DNA of 10,068 nucleotides from CAZUNO01 sp964621445 [NCBI: Candidatus Hadarchaeota archaeon] (GTDB taxonomy: Archaea > CAYQAE01 > CAYVLA01), in NCBI GenBank assembly GCA_964621445.1, contig CAZUNO010000053.1, forward strand, positions 1-10,068. Reading direction: 5' to 3'. This document shows, in pieces, positions 1 through 6,565 of the stretch. Both the position numbers and the translations under genes were made by a program. The notes beneath the pieces were generated by a model. The model was not told the DNA's origin and ran no database searches. It saw only the letters and a list, made by a program, of their open reading frames with translations. Position 1 is the first letter of the stretch, and each line of letters starts with the position of its first letter.

Positions 1-206
1 CGGTTCTGGCCCAGGATTATCTCGCGGTCATCCATGGGCCCTTCGTCGGTAACTATGTCAAGTCGAGCATCACAGATCTTCTCCAGAAAATCCTGCAGCT
101 CCTCCGCCCCGCGGCGCTCCGATCTCGATGCGTCCTCCGATATCACGATGGAGTAATCACTTACCCCCGCCTCGGATATCACCAGCAATTCCTGTTCATG
201 GCTCAA
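1..206 (-). CDS. GH67 N-terminal / DUF4838-like glycoside hydrolase-type protein, 5' part only
   Basis: This is the first 68 codons of a minus-strand gene that leaves the window at base 1. The start is taken as TTG at 206-204 because GGAGG lies 7 nt upstream of it (214-218), an in-frame TGA lies at 230-228, and no suitable ATG exists. The visible protein holds a short beta-strand (VIVISEDAS-like, residues about 20-27), an amphipathic helix with RRGAEELQDFLEKI (31-44), then LDIVTDEGP and REIILGQN. This strand-helix-strand pattern, with the 'AAEELQ.YLEKI' helix and the 'EI.LG..N' ending, is what I know from the N-terminal alpha-glucuronidase-like domain found before GH67 and DUF4838 proteins. 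That assignment is from memory of the family. The catalytic part lies outside the window, so substrate and activity are unknown. It diverges from a Gfo/Idh/MocA oxidoreductase, which fits a role in sugar degradation. Confidence 0.6.
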   Translation of the reverse strand, partial: MSHEQELLVISEAGVSDYSIVISEDASRSERRGAEELQDFLEKICDARLDIVTDEGPMDDREIILGQN

Positions 207-256
207 TTCAATTCCTCCGAAAATCTCTCACGGTATTGACTTATCCTGAGCTATGC

Positions 257-270
257 CCGCTGGACAGCGG
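257..270. promoter_or_regulatory. 14-bp inverted repeat between divergent genes, candidate operator
   Basis: CCGCTG at 257-262 and CAGCGG at 265-270 are perfect inverted arms separated by GA. The site lies in the 180-bp spacer between the divergent starts at 206 (minus) and 387 (plus), about 50 bp upstream of the minus-strand start. A position between divergent carbohydrate-type genes is where a shared regulator site would be expected. No TATA box is clear on either side, and a short palindrome can arise by chance, so the regulatory role is inference. Confidence 0.3.
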
Positions 271-386
271 TGGGTCGCATTGAAATCTGTTAGCCGGGAA
301 AAAGAGATAAGGAACATCCCTAAATCCCCTTGGTCCAGATCACGATTAGGACTATCCAGGAAGATCAGCAAATTTGAGGAAACTAC

Positions 387-1436
387 ATGACACGAAAGGT
401 GAAAATCGGCTTCATCGGATGTGGCTTCATGGGGCAGATCGCACACCTGGCGAGCTTTGCCCGGGATCCCAGAGCCGATATCGTGGCCATAGCCGATCTA
501 AGGCCCAAACTGGTACGCAGGGTCGCCAAACATTACTCGATACCGGAAACCTATCATAGTCATTCCGACCTCCTGGAAAAAGCCGATGTAGAAGCGGTGG
601 TGGAGATAACCCAGGATGACCAGCACGTGCCGGTGGCCATTGACGCCATAAGGATGGGCAAACACGTGTACACGGAGAAGCCGCTGTCCACGAATCTCAG
701 GGACGCGGAGAAGGCGGCCAGAACGGCCAAGAGGCACGGCGTTAAGCTCCAGGTGAGCTATATGAAGAGGTACGACCCCGGCGTGGAGGTCGCCAAAAAC
801 AGGTTCTCGCAGATCCTCGAGGATGAATCAATGGGCAACCTGACCTTCGCCAGGTCACATGGATTCGGAGGCGATTGGACCTGCAATATCGAGAAGCCGA
901 TTACCACCGATGAGGGGCGGCCGGAATTCGAGAGGGTCAACCCCGACTGGCTCCCAGCCCGGCTTATGGACGATTACAGGAACTATCTAAACGTTTTCTG
1001 CCACAACATCAATCTCCTAAGGCATTTCCTCGGCAACCCCGGGGATGCACGTTTCTCCTACCACAGTCCCAGCACAAAAATCCTCATGCTTGAATACCCT
1101 GATTTCCCGGCGCTTGTGGAGACGGGGTGGCTCTCCGCCTCTTTCTGGGACGAGTCCACCCAGATCTACTTCGATGAGGGAAGGATAACCCTGGACACCC
1201 CGCCGCCTCTTCTGCGAAACGCGACTGCCGAGGTGGAGATCTACCAGGGAGGAGAGGTAGGTTCCTGTATCAAACCACGGCCCAAGGCTGACTGGGCATT
1301 CAGGCGTTCCGCCGAACACTTCATAGACTGCATAATCCACGATCAACAGCCGAGGTCCTCGGGACAGGACTCGGTGGAGGATTTGAGGCTCATCGAGGGG
1401 GCATACAAAAGGTTAGCCAAAGCTGAATCCGCCTAG
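387..1436 (+). CDS. Gfo/Idh/MocA-family NAD(P)-dependent oxidoreductase
   Basis: A 349-residue cytoplasmic enzyme of usual length for this family, whose members oxidise or reduce sugars, inositols and related polyols with NAD(P). The N-terminal Rossmann fold shows the nucleotide-binding loop GFIGCGFMG (residues 8-16). The family's EKP motif is at 97-99, after GKHVYT, and holds the catalytic lysine. In the C-terminal alpha/beta domain, FCHNINLLRHFLG (204-216) matches the family's 'H.(I/V)(N/D)L.R' active-site segment, with H206. The ATG at 387 is preceded by GAGGA at 376-380 with 6 nt spacing. The gene diverges from the glycoside hydrolase-like gene at the window edge, and the two may act on one carbohydrate. 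Substrate and cofactor preference cannot be read from sequence. Family confidence is high and specific function low. Confidence 0.9.
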   Translation: MTRKVKIGFIGCGFMGQIAHLASFARDPRADIVAIADLRPKLVRRVAKHYSIPETYHSHSDLLEKADVEAVVEITQDDQHVPVAIDAIRMGKHVYTEKPLSTNLRDAEKAARTAKRHGVKLQVSYMKRYDPGVEVAKNRFSQILEDESMGNLTFARSHGFGGDWTCNIEKPITTDEGRPEFERVNPDWLPARLMDDYRNYLNVFCHNINLLRHFLGNPGDARFSYHSPSTKILMLEYPDFPALVETGWLSASFWDESTQIYFDEGRITLDTPPPLLRNATAEVEIYQGGEVGSCIKPRPKADWAFRRSAEHFIDCIIHDQQPRSSGQDSVEDLRLIEGAYKRLAKAESA

Positions 1437-1529
1437 GTACATCAAGTATACTAAACAAATCTCCTGCCATTCAAAGGCAGATTAGATCCTTGCGATACTT
1501 TTGAAATATGGAAATGAAATGGGTAAACC

Positions 1530-1537
1530 TTTTTTTT
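1530..1537 (+). terminator. T8 tract, possible archaeal-type terminator
   Basis: An uninterrupted run of eight T follows the oxidoreductase stop by about 94 nt and precedes the kinase start by 90 nt. Archaeal transcription often ends at T-rich tracts without a hairpin. A weak 5-bp stem (CTGCC 1464-1468, GGCAG 1476-1480) lies upstream but is too far away to form an intrinsic terminator with this tract. Confidence 0.4.
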
Positions 1538-1626
1538 GTCCATTTGAGACCCGTTTCCAGAAATATAGACGTGGAGGAATAGTTCAGCCAAAAATGTAAA
1601 AGCGCAAGCAGGAGGAAAGTGAAATC

Positions 1627-2277
1627 ATGAAAATGGAAGAGGATGAAGAACCCTCTTCGACGCCAACCATGATGGGAGATGGGCAGGTCACTCCACTGCA
1701 AAAGGACATGATCTCCAGGTTAAGGGCCATCATCTGGGCCGCAAGGGATGCCATCGTGATGATGGACCACCGGGGACGGATCTCCTTGTGGAACCCCTCG
1801 GCCGAAAAGATACTGGGATACAAATCGGATCAGGTAATGGGTAAGGATCTGCATGAAGTAATAGTCCCACCAGAATACAGAGAGAGACATAGGGACGCAT
1901 TTCCCGAATATCTTCAAGGTGACGAACGCCACCCTGAGGGCCAGATAATGGAAATGCATGCTATGAGAAAGAACGGTCAGCGAATACCAGTCGAAATGTC
2001 CCTATCCCGCGTCAAGATCCAGGGGGAATGGCATGCAGTGGCAGTTATTCGGGATACTAGGGATAGAAAGAAGTCAGAGAGGACTCTGGAGAAAACCAAG
2101 CAAAAATATCGAGCAGTATTTGAAAATACGGGAGCAGCGACTCTCATTATTGAAAAGGATACCACAATCTCACTTGTGAACAAGAAGTTTGAGGAATTAA
2201 TTGGTTATTCAAAGAACGAGATAGAGGGGAAAAAAGCTGGACCGAGTTGGTGGCCAGGGATGAACTTCAGAGAATGA
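1627..2277 (+). CDS. Sensor histidine kinase, N-terminal part: PAS domain and first half of a second PAS (frame interrupted)
   Basis: A 216-residue open frame that is the front of a PAS-PAS-GAF histidine kinase continued in the next frame at 2247-3689. After an acidic N-terminal stretch, PAS domain 1 covers about residues 31-150. It shows DAIVMMDHRGRISLWNPSAEKILGY, then MHAMRKNGQRIPVEMSLSRV and VAVIRDTRDRKKSE, the usual PAS/PAC pattern. PAS domain 2 starts near 159 (YRAVFENTGAATLIIEKD) and reads normally to NEIEGKK at 197-203. It then loses similarity (AGPSWWPGMNFRE) and stops. The break is at an A6 run (2230-2235). Moving to the next frame there restores a PAS sequence. The ATG at 1627 has AGGAGG at 1610-1615, 11 nt upstream. 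No membrane segment is visible, so the sensor is probably cytoplasmic. The signal is unknown. Confidence 0.75.
   Translation: MKMEEDEEPSSTPTMMGDGQVTPLQKDMISRLRAIIWAARDAIVMMDHRGRISLWNPSAEKILGYKSDQVMGKDLHEVIVPPEYRERHRDAFPEYLQGDERHPEGQIMEMHAMRKNGQRIPVEMSLSRVKIQGEWHAVAVIRDTRDRKKSERTLEKTKQKYRAVFENTGAATLIIEKDTTISLVNKKFEELIGYSKNEIEGKKAGPSWWPGMNFRE
2230..2235 (+). other. A6 run where the kinase reading frame breaks
   Basis: Upstream the protein reads SKNEIEGKK in one frame. Downstream, from 2235, it reads SWTELVARDELQRMK in the -1 frame. Joined, they give a normal PAS segment (EGKK-SWTEL). One extra A, or two fewer, would make a single frame from 1627 to 3689 encoding about 687 residues. The cause could be a sequencing or assembly indel, a true frameshift mutation, or slippage during expression. 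The sequence alone does not decide. Confidence 0.75.
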
Positions 2278-3689
2278 AACACTACCACGATATGAGAAGA
2301 AAAAACGCCGATGCAGCACCAAAGAGATACAAGTTTAGGTTTAAGACCAAGGAAGGGAGAATCAAGAAAGGTTGGGCAGCCATAGATACCATCAAGGGAA
2401 CTGAGAAGACCGTAGCATCGGTCATCGATATCACTGACCAGGAAAAAACGAGATTTGAACTTGAAAGGCGACTGGAATTTGAGAGGGCAATGGCCAAAAT
2501 CTCCTCCAGATTCGTGGCTACTGCCGATATTGACGAAGCCATTAACCTTACCCTCAGGGATATCGGTCAGCTTAGCGGCGCCAGTCGAAGCTACCTCTTT
2601 CTTATACAGGAGGATGGACCGGTAAAAAACACCCACCAATGGTGTGCCCCAGGTATTGAATCCCAGAGTGAGTCCCTGGCAAACATAGGGCTTCCTCTTT
2701 TGACTGAGAAATTGAAGGATACCAAAAATCCAAAAGATTTGGACATTTCAGAGCTTTGGCAACAGGCCGGGGCCAATGGAAATAAGGATGCCTTGTTCAC
2801 GGGGTCTTTACTGATCCTACCCATCGTGGGTGAGGGAGAGGTCGTGGGTTTCGCCGAATTCGATAACGTGAAGAAGGCCACCGAGTGGAGTGAGGAGGAT
2901 CGAGCAGTTCTGTCTACTGTCTGCAACATGATCGGGATCGCGCTGGAACGCAAATGGACTCACGAAGAGATCGAAAAGTATTCTCATCATCTGGAGGACC
3001 TCGTTGAGGAAAGAACTAGACAGTTAAAGAAGAAGGAGCGCATGGCTGCCATCGGGCAGACCACGGCAATGGTGGGCCATGATCTACGTAATCCCCTACA
3101 GGTGGTGGTCAATAACATCTATCTTGCCAAAAAAGCCATAGACCAGGGCAATCCAGGTGATGTCCTTGAACGGCTGAAAGTTATTGAACATCGAGCAAGC
3201 TACATGAACAAGATAGTTTCGGATCTACAGGATTTCTCCAGGCCCATCAAGCCCGAACTCCGTCCGGTTGATCTCCCCTCATTGATTCTGGATGCGCTGG
3301 ATGGCATAGAAATTCCGGGCAATGTAGAAGTGAAAACCGATTTTAAGGATGGCCCTGAGGAATTTGAAGCTGATCCCAATATGATCAGGCGAATACTCAT
3401 TAACCTGGTTACAAATGCCGTGCAGGCCATGCCCGATGGCGGGCAATTGGACCTATCCATATCATTTGATGAATCAAACTCCTACCTAAGGATAAAGGAC
3501 ACCGGTATGGGCATATCGGATGAGAGCATGGGCAATATTTTCGACCCCATGTATTCCACCAAGGCCCAGGGGCAAGGATTTGGTCTCCCCGTGTGTAAGA
3601 AGCTTGCGGAAGCCCATGGTGGAAATATCTCCGTTCAAAGCACAGAACAAAAGGGAACTACCTTCACACTAACACTGCCAAGAAACTAA
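2247..3689 (+). CDS. Sensor histidine kinase, C-terminal part: PAS remainder, GAF, HisKA and HATPase_c
   Basis: A 480-residue frame that continues the kinase begun at 1627. Residues 1-65 are the second half of a PAS domain (RYKFRFKTKEGRIKK, then ASVIDITDQE). Residues about 80-235 look like a GAF domain (FERAMAKISSRF, SRSYLFLI, LPIVGEGEVVGFAEFDN, WSEEDRAVLSTVCNMIGIAL). A charged coiled-coil linker spans about 236-265. The H-box is GHDLRNPLQ with the phospho-acceptor His278. The N-box is INLVTNAVQAMP (385-396), the G1 box DTGMG (418-422) and the G2 box GFGLPVCKKLAEAHGG (444-459), so the catalytic core appears intact. Position 2247 (TTG) is only the first start codon in this frame. The true start is probably 1627 through a frame correction near 2235. 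An ATG at 2274 overlaps the upstream stop as ATGA, so independent coupled translation of a shorter protein is possible. No receiver protein lies nearby; the partner is unknown. Confidence 0.85.
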   Translation: MVARDELQRMKHYHDMRRKNADAAPKRYKFRFKTKEGRIKKGWAAIDTIKGTEKTVASVIDITDQEKTRFELERRLEFERAMAKISSRFVATADIDEAINLTLRDIGQLSGASRSYLFLIQEDGPVKNTHQWCAPGIESQSESLANIGLPLLTEKLKDTKNPKDLDISELWQQAGANGNKDALFTGSLLILPIVGEGEVVGFAEFDNVKKATEWSEEDRAVLSTVCNMIGIALERKWTHEEIEKYSHHLEDLVEERTRQLKKKERMAAIGQTTAMVGHDLRNPLQVVVNNIYLAKKAIDQGNPGDVLERLKVIEHRASYMNKIVSDLQDFSRPIKPELRPVDLPSLILDALDGIEIPGNVEVKTDFKDGPEEFEADPNMIRRILINLVTNAVQAMPDGGQLDLSISFDESNSYLRIKDTGMGISDESMGNIFDPMYSTKAQGQGFGLPVCKKLAEAHGGNISVQSTEQKGTTFTLTLPRN

Positions 3690-3835
3690 GACCAGCGGAA
3701 CTAGACCACCTCTCTTTTCAGGATCATCCATTTGCAGCATTAGCCAACCCAAATACTCTGAAGCTGACTAACTGCCCCATGAATAAAGAGCGAAAAGACG
3801 TATCAAAGCGAACAGGGTAGGAGGACACGCCCCGA

Positions 3836-3849
3836 AACCTTAGAAGGTT
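3836..3849 (+). promoter_or_regulatory. Inverted repeat overlapping the transporter ribosome-binding region
   Basis: AACCTT (3836-3841) and AAGGTT (3844-3849) are perfect inverted arms around AG. The right arm contains the only Shine-Dalgarno-like AAGG in front of the GTG start at 3857. The two-base centre is too tight for a full six-pair hairpin, so a DNA-level palindrome is at least as likely as an RNA structure. A regulatory role is inference. Confidence 0.25.
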
Positions 3850-3856
3850 AGATAGT

Positions 3857-5083
3857 GTGGACCCCAAAAAGGTAATGCTGTTCAAGTTCTCCGCCTACGG
3901 ATTTCTCAAAAATCTGAGATTCTTTGAGCCCTTCCTCTACCTGTTCTTCCTAGCCAATGGACTCTCCTATCTCCAAATCGGTCTGCTGATCTCCATACGC
4001 GAGGTGGCGGTTAACCTATTGGAGATACCAACCGGGATCATCGCCGATGTCACCGGCAGAAGGAGGACCATGGCCACTGCCTTCGCATCCTACATGGTAT
4101 CCTTCACCATATTCTACCTGTCCAGCGATTTCTACGCGTTCATTCCGGCCATGATGCTATTTTCCATGGGGGAGGCCCTTCGATCCGGGACCCACAAATC
4201 GATGATCATGGCCCACCTTGACGAGGAGAACATGTCCGACCGCAAGGTTGAGTACTACGGGAAGACCCGTTCTGCCTCCCGCCTGGGCTCGGCGGTTTCA
4301 TCCTTATTGGCAGCTTCCATTGTTTTTTACTGGCAGAGCTACAACACCGTTTTTCTGGCCACTCTGGTGCCTTATTGCCTGGGCTTCCTACTCATGTTGA
4401 GCTACCCGGCGGAGCTGGATGGCCGGATATCCAAACGTACGTCGCTGGGCGAGATCAAGGACCACGTTGTGGATAGCTTTAATCAGCTGCGAGAGCGTCC
4501 GGGCCTGGCCAGGATGCTGGCAAACGCATCGATATACGATTCCTTCTTCAGGGTATCCAAGGACTATCTTTCGCCCATAGTAAAGAGGTACGCCCTAGTG
4601 CTCCCCATCCTGATATCAATTGGAAATGAGGAGCAGAGAACCGCCATACTGGTGGGGGTGGTGTACTTCTTCGTTTACATAAACAGCTTCATCTCCTCGC
4701 GCAGGTCCGTATCCCTGATGAGAAGGGTCGGTGACATGGCCAAGGCCCTGAATATCCTCTTCTTTGTCCTGGCTCTTTCCTTTCTCCTGGTGGCCGTTTT
4801 TCTAGAGACCGGGGTCCTGATCCTTTCCATAATTGCATTTTTCTTCCTTTTCACCCTCTACAACCTGAGGAAGCCCATGGTGGTTGGGTATCTGGGGGAT
4901 AATATCAGGCCCAGGACCCGGGCCACCCTTCTCAGCGCCCATAACCAGGCCAGGTCCATCTTCGGCATGCTAATTGCCCCGGTACTTGGCTACCTTGCAG
5001 ATACATCGGGGATCAGCTACGCATTTGTTTTTGGAGCGGCGGTGCTTTTACTGTCCGGGATCGTGCTGCGTATTAAGGACTAG
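3857..5083 (+). CDS. Major facilitator superfamily (MFS) transporter
   Basis: A 408-residue, very hydrophobic integral membrane protein with about 11-12 membrane segments by eye. A longer polar loop at about 185-240 separates the two halves, as in MFS carriers. The MFS motif A between segments 2 and 3 is clear: GIIADVTGRRR at 60-70. A weaker copy, GYLADTSG, is at 378-385 in the second half. Other conserved-looking segments are IREVAVNLLEIPTG (47-60) and GEALRSGTHKSMI (105-117), which I associate with a widespread uncharacterised MFS branch. The start is GTG at 3857, with AAGG about 9 nt upstream; an ATG at 3875 is the alternative. The gene stands alone, 167 bp after the kinase and 223 bp before the next likely start. 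Substrate cannot be inferred; it may be a drug, sugar or metabolite exporter. Confidence 0.85.
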   Translation: MDPKKVMLFKFSAYGFLKNLRFFEPFLYLFFLANGLSYLQIGLLISIREVAVNLLEIPTGIIADVTGRRRTMATAFASYMVSFTIFYLSSDFYAFIPAMMLFSMGEALRSGTHKSMIMAHLDEENMSDRKVEYYGKTRSASRLGSAVSSLLAASIVFYWQSYNTVFLATLVPYCLGFLLMLSYPAELDGRISKRTSLGEIKDHVVDSFNQLRERPGLARMLANASIYDSFFRVSKDYLSPIVKRYALVLPILISIGNEEQRTAILVGVVYFFVYINSFISSRRSVSLMRRVGDMAKALNILFFVLALSFLLVAVFLETGVLILSIIAFFFLFTLYNLRKPMVVGYLGDNIRPRTRATLLSAHNQARSIFGMLIAPVLGYLADTSGISYAFVFGAAVLLLSGIVLRIKD

Positions 5084-5217
5084 AGGGCAGTATTTGCGGT
5101 CCACCATAGGGCTACCAATGAATGCCACAAAATCGCGAACCTGATAGTCCCAATACTTAATTCATCCCTCTACCTTTGTTCCATGCTAATAATTTGGATT
5201 ATCCATTAACCAACATC

Positions 5218-5265
5218 TTTGGGGAATCTCCAGGGTGGGCCATTTCCCAAATAACATTTTTCTTT
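5218..5265 (+). terminator. Hairpin followed by T-rich tract upstream of the HTH gene
   Basis: TTTGGGGAA (5218-5226) can pair with TTCCCAAA (5244-5251) as an 8-bp stem with one bulged G. It is followed by a T-rich stretch, five T at 5257-5261 and three at 5263-5265. It lies about 135 nt after the transporter stop, so it could end that transcript. Alternatively it belongs to the upstream control region of the next gene. Confidence 0.3.
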
Positions 5266-5281
5266 GAATAATATTATTCAA
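5264..5281. promoter_or_regulatory. 18-bp perfect AT-rich palindrome, candidate operator overlapping a TATA element
   Basis: TTGAATAATATTATTCAA is a perfect 18-bp inverted repeat with no spacer, centred between 5272 and 5273. The centre is 34 bp upstream of the ATG at 5307 that opens the winged-helix gene. Its AT-rich core could also serve as an archaeal TATA element, placing transcription start near 5298 and leaving a leader of about 9 nt. A palindrome on the promoter of a DNA-binding protein gene is typical of autoregulation by a dimer. That last point is inference. Confidence 0.5.
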
Positions 5282-5306
5282 CGGCAAATTGTGTTTGGGG
5301 ATCCAA

Positions 5307-6344
5307 ATGAAAAGAATTGAGGACATTGCGGATAGGTACTCAAAGGCCCTGGAATCCATTAAGGACATACGTTCCGAGCTGACGGACGCCGTGGTAAAGT
5401 ACCTGCTAATCAACTCCTCCCAGTTCAAGAAATGCACCCAGCTTGCCATCTCTGAACATCTCGGAATTCCACAGAGCACAATCAGGCGTCTGCTAATTGA
5501 GCTTGAAGAGGAATGGGTACTGAAGTCCAGAGAGGTCGGACAGGCAAAGCCGTACGAGGTCTCTCAACTGGGATATGCAATGGACCGTGGATATGTCTCT
5601 TTTGATAAGCAGGAGGTGATCGAGGTACTGAGGCCAAGGGAATACGCCGAGGAGAAACCAAAACCGAGATCCATATCTGCCTCATTTATGATAGGAGACC
5701 GCAGAGGGGGGAAGATGGTTACAAGGTATCTAACCCCAGGTGGTGCGGCAGCTGCGGACGTGTTCGTTGGCAGATTAATGGGCTTCCTTCCTGAAAGCCC
5801 GATCGACAAGGCCCTCAAAAAAGCCTTCACGGAGGAAAAGACAAAGAACCTGCGTTTCATGTTTCCGGAATACGGCCTCTTTTCTCAAATATTCTCAGGC
5901 CCGGAATGGCCATGGAGAATGTCGTTCAGACCCTTCAGACCGGGAAAAGAACCTAACCCAGAGGGAATCCGAAAGTCGATTCAAAATGAATTCGAAGGTA
6001 GACGAGCTGAAGTCCACAGTAAGTTATCAATATTGGCCCAGATGTTTGAAAAAGACGGTTACCGGGGCATGCTGAACAAAGAACCTGTATACAAATACCA
6101 TTGGTATTCCAGAGGATCGGATTACCCCACGGATTATAGGTTCAGGAAAGAATATGTATACGGAACCACCTACTCGGTTAGACGGGGATTGGATATAGGA
6201 AAGGAGCTGGAAATCGATAAGGACAACATCGAAGAAACGAGAAATCTGGCACTGGCTCTCGACATGGCTATGGATGAGGAGTACCCAGGTCTAGAAAAGG
6301 GGGGTCCGTTACTAGAATGGGCAAGGGAAAAGGAGAGGAGATAG
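5307..6344 (+). CDS. Winged helix-turn-helix protein with an unrecognised C-terminal region
   Basis: A 345-residue soluble protein. Residues 1-25 form a charged helix. Residues about 25-95 look like a winged helix domain: helix DAVVKYLLINSS, then CTQLAISEHLGIPQSTIRRLLIELEEEW (43-70), then a wing ending KPYEVSQLG (81-89). Residues 95-345 match no family I know. They include a Gly/Ala stretch (LTPGGAAAADVFVGRLMGF, 142-160), an aromatic-basic segment (PEWPWRMSFRPFRPG, 199-213), a tyrosine-rich segment (VYKYHWYSRGSDYPTDY, 261-277) and an acidic/helical end. No transmembrane segment is evident. ATG 5307 is chosen over TTG 5289 because GGGGA lies at 5297-5301 and the proposed TATA element would start transcription after 5289. 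The last 28 bp overlap the AbrB-type gene, so the two are probably co-transcribed. The N-terminus suggests a transcription regulator; the function of the larger C-terminal part is unknown. Confidence 0.75.
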   Translation: MKRIEDIADRYSKALESIKDIRSELTDAVVKYLLINSSQFKKCTQLAISEHLGIPQSTIRRLLIELEEEWVLKSREVGQAKPYEVSQLGYAMDRGYVSFDKQEVIEVLRPREYAEEKPKPRSISASFMIGDRRGGKMVTRYLTPGGAAAADVFVGRLMGFLPESPIDKALKKAFTEEKTKNLRFMFPEYGLFSQIFSGPEWPWRMSFRPFRPGKEPNPEGIRKSIQNEFEGRRAEVHSKLSILAQMFEKDGYRGMLNKEPVYKYHWYSRGSDYPTDYRFRKEYVYGTTYSVRRGLDIGKELEIDKDNIEETRNLALALDMAMDEEYPGLEKGGPLLEWAREKERR

Positions 6345-6508
6345 ACCCCTCGGAACTGACCAATGTGATTCAAGTCGCATTAGTTGATTCTCGCGGCAGA
6401 ATCAGCCTGCCTGCCCGTGCCAGAGAAATCCTTGACATAAAACCCGGAGATCCGATCGTGGTAATGATCGAAGGAAACCGAATGATACTGGTCCCCGCAG
6501 GGGAGTAA
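6317..6508 (+). CDS. AbrB/SpoVT (MazE-like) DNA-binding protein
   Basis: A 63-residue protein whose residues 18-60 form an AbrB-type swapped-hairpin domain: IQVALVDSRGRISLPARAREILDIKPGDPIVVMIEGNRMILVP. The 'D.RGRI.LP...R..L.IKPGD.V......N.I.L.P' pattern is strong. Such proteins bind DNA as dimers, as antitoxins or as free-standing regulators. The ATG at 6317 lies inside the 3' end of the winged-helix gene (28-bp overlap, different frame), suggesting translational coupling. A shorter start at GTG 6365 would leave just the domain, but neither start has a well-placed ribosome-binding site. No PIN-type or other toxin gene follows, since the next gene is an oxidoreductase, so an antitoxin role is not supported. 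Pairing with the HTH protein is more likely. Confidence 0.8.
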   Translation: MGKGKGEEIDPSELTNVIQVALVDSRGRISLPARAREILDIKPGDPIVVMIEGNRMILVPAGE

Positions 6509-6534
6509 GGAACCCCGTCTGTCTTTCCTTATTC

Positions 6535-6565
6535 TTTTTATTGAACATGTCACTTAATCAAGTGT
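6535..6565 (+). promoter_or_regulatory. Probable leaderless archaeal promoter for the oxidoreductase gene
   Basis: TTTTTATT at 6535-6542 is centred about 28 nt upstream of the ATG at 6566, the expected spacing from a TATA box to the start of a leaderless transcript. No Shine-Dalgarno sequence precedes this ATG, which agrees. Inverted arms CACTT (6551-6555) and AAGTG (6560-6564) sit directly before the ATG and could be a small operator. The pyrimidine-rich stretch 6521-6542 could also terminate the AbrB-type gene. Confidence 0.4.

Noticed and set aside
228-446. 72-codon minus-strand ORF in the divergent spacer
   Set aside because: It overlaps the start of the well-supported oxidoreductase gene and its translation resembles no family. 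The real minus-strand gene begins at 206 in a different frame.
1464-1480. CTGCC/GGCAG hairpin after the oxidoreductase gene as an intrinsic terminator
   Set aside because: The stem is only 5 bp and no T run follows it directly; the nearest T tract is 50 nt away.
2227-2236. Classic programmed -1 frameshift (A AAA AAG-type slippery heptamer) in the kinase gene
   Set aside because: In the frame used, the codons are GGG AAA AAA GCT, so the P-site tRNA would mismatch after slipping. I also see no obvious stimulatory hairpin or Shine-Dalgarno at the right distance. An indel is simpler.
3779-3820. 13-codon ORF starting ATG before the transporter, as a leader peptide
   Set aside because: It has no ribosome-binding site and no attenuator-like structure with it, and such a short ORF is expected by chance.
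5189-5202. ATAAT-TTGG-ATTAT inverted repeat upstream of the HTH gene
   Set aside because: Five-bp AT arms are common by chance in this AT-rich spacer. It is far weaker than the 18-bp palindrome at 5264-5281 and does not share its sequence beyond AT-richness.
6317-6508. AbrB-type protein as antitoxin of a MazEF/VapBC pair
   Set aside because: The next gene is a clear LLM-class oxidoreductase and the preceding one is a winged-helix protein. Neither resembles a toxin.
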